This document shows, piece after piece, positions 62,310 through 64,000 of a stretch of 64,000 nucleotides of DNA; position 1 is the first letter of the stretch, and each line of letters starts with the position of its first letter. This DNA comes from Sinohyriopsis cumingii (taxonomy: Eukaryota > Mollusca > Bivalvia > Unionida > Unionidae). The position numbers and the translations under genes are program-made. The notes under the pieces were generated by a model, which worked only from the letters and a program-made list of their open reading frames with translations, did not search any database and was not told where the DNA came from. The stretch is from the NCBI GenBank assembly GCA_028554795.2, contig CM068842.1:26322590-26386589 (forward strand), in the 5' to 3' direction.

Positions 62310-64000
62310 GTCGTTGGGTTCCTATATGCTTGGCTTTCACTTGCCTTGTGAAATATACCAAGTCATTGTCACAACGAGAGGTAGAGAGGGTATATATGGA
62401 AAGAATGAACTTGGTTAAATCATTTCTGAATCAGCAATCGAGATGAAATGATCGCACGATTTCAGTGAGAGAGAAGAAGAACGTAAGAGGCAGCGAAGTG
62501 ACGTATCGCCTCACACACGAAAAGAAGTGTTCACTCAAATAGAAGACATGAGTGAACCTGAACCAACACCTTCCACGTCTGCGACCAGACAGAGAGAGTC
62601 TACTCCAAACCAAAGTTCACCAGTCAACCCTGAAAAGTACTATCACATTCGAGAGACGGAAAAGCGCTCCTCTAGAAAATTTAGAACCACGGCTTACACC
62701 TACACGGTGAAGTTTAAAGATTTCAAGTCCGACGTACCGTTGGAGAAAGCAGAAGGGTTCATCACCGAGATGTGGGATTCTTTGCTCACCACACTCAAAC
62801 AACAATGTCAACCCAAAGAAGACGATCGCTTGACACTATCCATACAACACGACAGCTTGAAATCCCCTGTTTGGATCGAGTTTAGCAGACCCGCAGAACT
62901 GACCCCTTCCAAAGTCATGGACAAGATACAACAGGTGCAACAATCCAATGACAAGTTTGACATCACCGATGGTAAAGCCACACTGAAAATGGCTCACGTC
63001 TCTCTTCCTCAAGGGACAGGACGCAAAAAGGTCTTATTGGTGAACGACCTTCGCAGCACCAAAAAGAGTCTCGTCCAAATTAACAATCCTCAAGACCAGA
63101 TGTGCTTAGCCCGAGCCATCGTGGTGGGACGAACCTATGCCAACAAGAACGACACGGCAGAATGGAAAAGAGCCTGGAAAACTATTCAACAATCGGACCG
63201 AGCCAAACAACGAAACGAAGCAGAACTCCTGTTGCAACAAGCTGGCCTGTCCAAAGACACACCCTGTGGCATTCCTGAAATGCAAAAATTGCAAGATGTC
63301 CTAGCTCCACGCTACACCTTGAAAGTGCACCCTCAAGAAGTGCGTGGGCCTCTGTTGTTTCGAGGCCAAGATTTTAAGGATGGAAAAGACATTCACCTTT
63401 ATCATCACGATGAACATTTCGATACCATTACCAGTATCACTGGATTCCTGGGATACGTTTATTATTGTGAGAAATGTGACTATGGCCATAAAAATCGAGA
63501 ACAACACAAACATTGTGGATCGAAATGCTCAGGATGTTTGGCCTCTCAACCCTGTCTGGACGAAGGACAAGAACCAGTGCATTGTCCAGCTTGTCAGCGC
63601 ACGTTTGTCAGTCCTACCTGTTACCAACAACATTTGAAAACACAAGGTTCACAGAAGAAATGCGCTTGTCAACTGCTGAGATTGTGCCCCGCGTGTGGAC
63701 AAGGCATACGTACCAATAGTGCCAAGGCACACGTATGTTCAGGAAAGAAAAAATGTCACATTTGTCACCACATCGTGGACTTGGAACATCAATGTTACAT
63801 GCAAAAATACCAACCCCAACAAGAGGAAGATGACGGTCACAAGAAGAAGAAGAAAGGCAATTTCATCTTTTTCGATTTCGAATGCATGCAAGAGACTGGC
63901 ATTCACATTCCTAATTTCTGCGTGGCTCATCGAGCGTGCGAGAAGTGTATTCAAGAACCTATCTTCAGTTATTGCCCTCACTGCAGCAAAATTCCTGGAG
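62309..64000 (+). repeat. Right arm of the polymerase-end inverted repeat
   Basis: Inverted copy of 59,066-60,757, still matching where the window stops, so the shared block is longer than 1.69 kb. Confidence 0.9.
62549..64000 (+). CDS. Polinton polymerase B, second copy, N-terminal part (runs out of window)
   Basis: Starts with MSEPEPTPSTSATRQRE in the same place relative to the repeat as the copy ending at 60,539 (the longer start with MFTQIED lies 24 bases upstream at 62,525). It continues through the N-terminal domain, the cysteine-rich region and the first exonuclease motif (FFDFECMQ) to the window edge. The two copies differ by only a few bases. It looks intact as far as it can be seen. 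Confidence 0.8.

Overview
The window is animal nuclear DNA, probably from a mollusc or a close lophotrochozoan relative. Two things point that way. A spliced cilium gene has ordinary GT-AG introns, and the repeat load (tRNA-headed SINE with a (CAA)n tail, a LINE with a zinc-knuckle ORF1, Polintons, short inverted-repeat elements) is typical of bivalves and gastropods. Species cannot be named from the sequence alone.

Layout. (1) Positions 1-21,848 carry a minus-strand host gene that I read as CFAP119 (CCDC189). Six exons were found by splice sites, and every exon junction agrees in phase. Its introns hold a 1.5 kb 27-bp satellite, smaller minisatellites, SINE and MITE pieces, and a 1.4 kb Mutator-like element with a 9-bp target duplication. 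CFAP119 starts about 53 bp from the start codon of a divergent plus-strand gene (first exon 21,902-21,993), so the two probably share a promoter. (2) Positions 22,880-24,902 hold old virus-like remnants, including a Polinton DNA polymerase piece. (3) Positions 24,903-39,280 are one giant, almost perfect palindrome: two 7.17 kb arms around a 37-bp centre. Each arm carries six open genes: a primase-helicase of the herpesvirus origin-binding type, part of an A32-like packaging ATPase, an HTH/coiled-coil protein, a zinc protein, a protein with two NUMOD1-like repeats, and an 88-residue protein. Between the genes lie at least seven copies per arm of a 48-bp inverted module with covarying stems. (4) Positions 39,940-48,010 are a decayed Polinton: polymerase end, a captured BIR (IAP) gene, a tandem pair of LPxELRERIY genes, integrase split by a SINE, and capsid genes. 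(5) Positions 49,930-54,500 are a decayed LINE. (6) Positions 55,727-60,757 carry a second, younger Polinton polymerase region; its polymerase end recurs inverted from 62,309 to the window end, separated by a 1.55 kb repeat-rich spacer.

How the parts may work together. In the palindrome the primase-helicase would start replication, the ATPase would package DNA, and the iterated modules have the layout of a herpes-type origin (two inverted boxes around an AT-rich core). A head-to-head dimer is what replication through a hairpin end produces, so the palindrome may be an integrated replication intermediate of a small virus-like element. That is inference. The symmetry, the gene content and the modules are read directly from the sequence. 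The arms are so alike that either the event was recent or the assembly folded a single copy.
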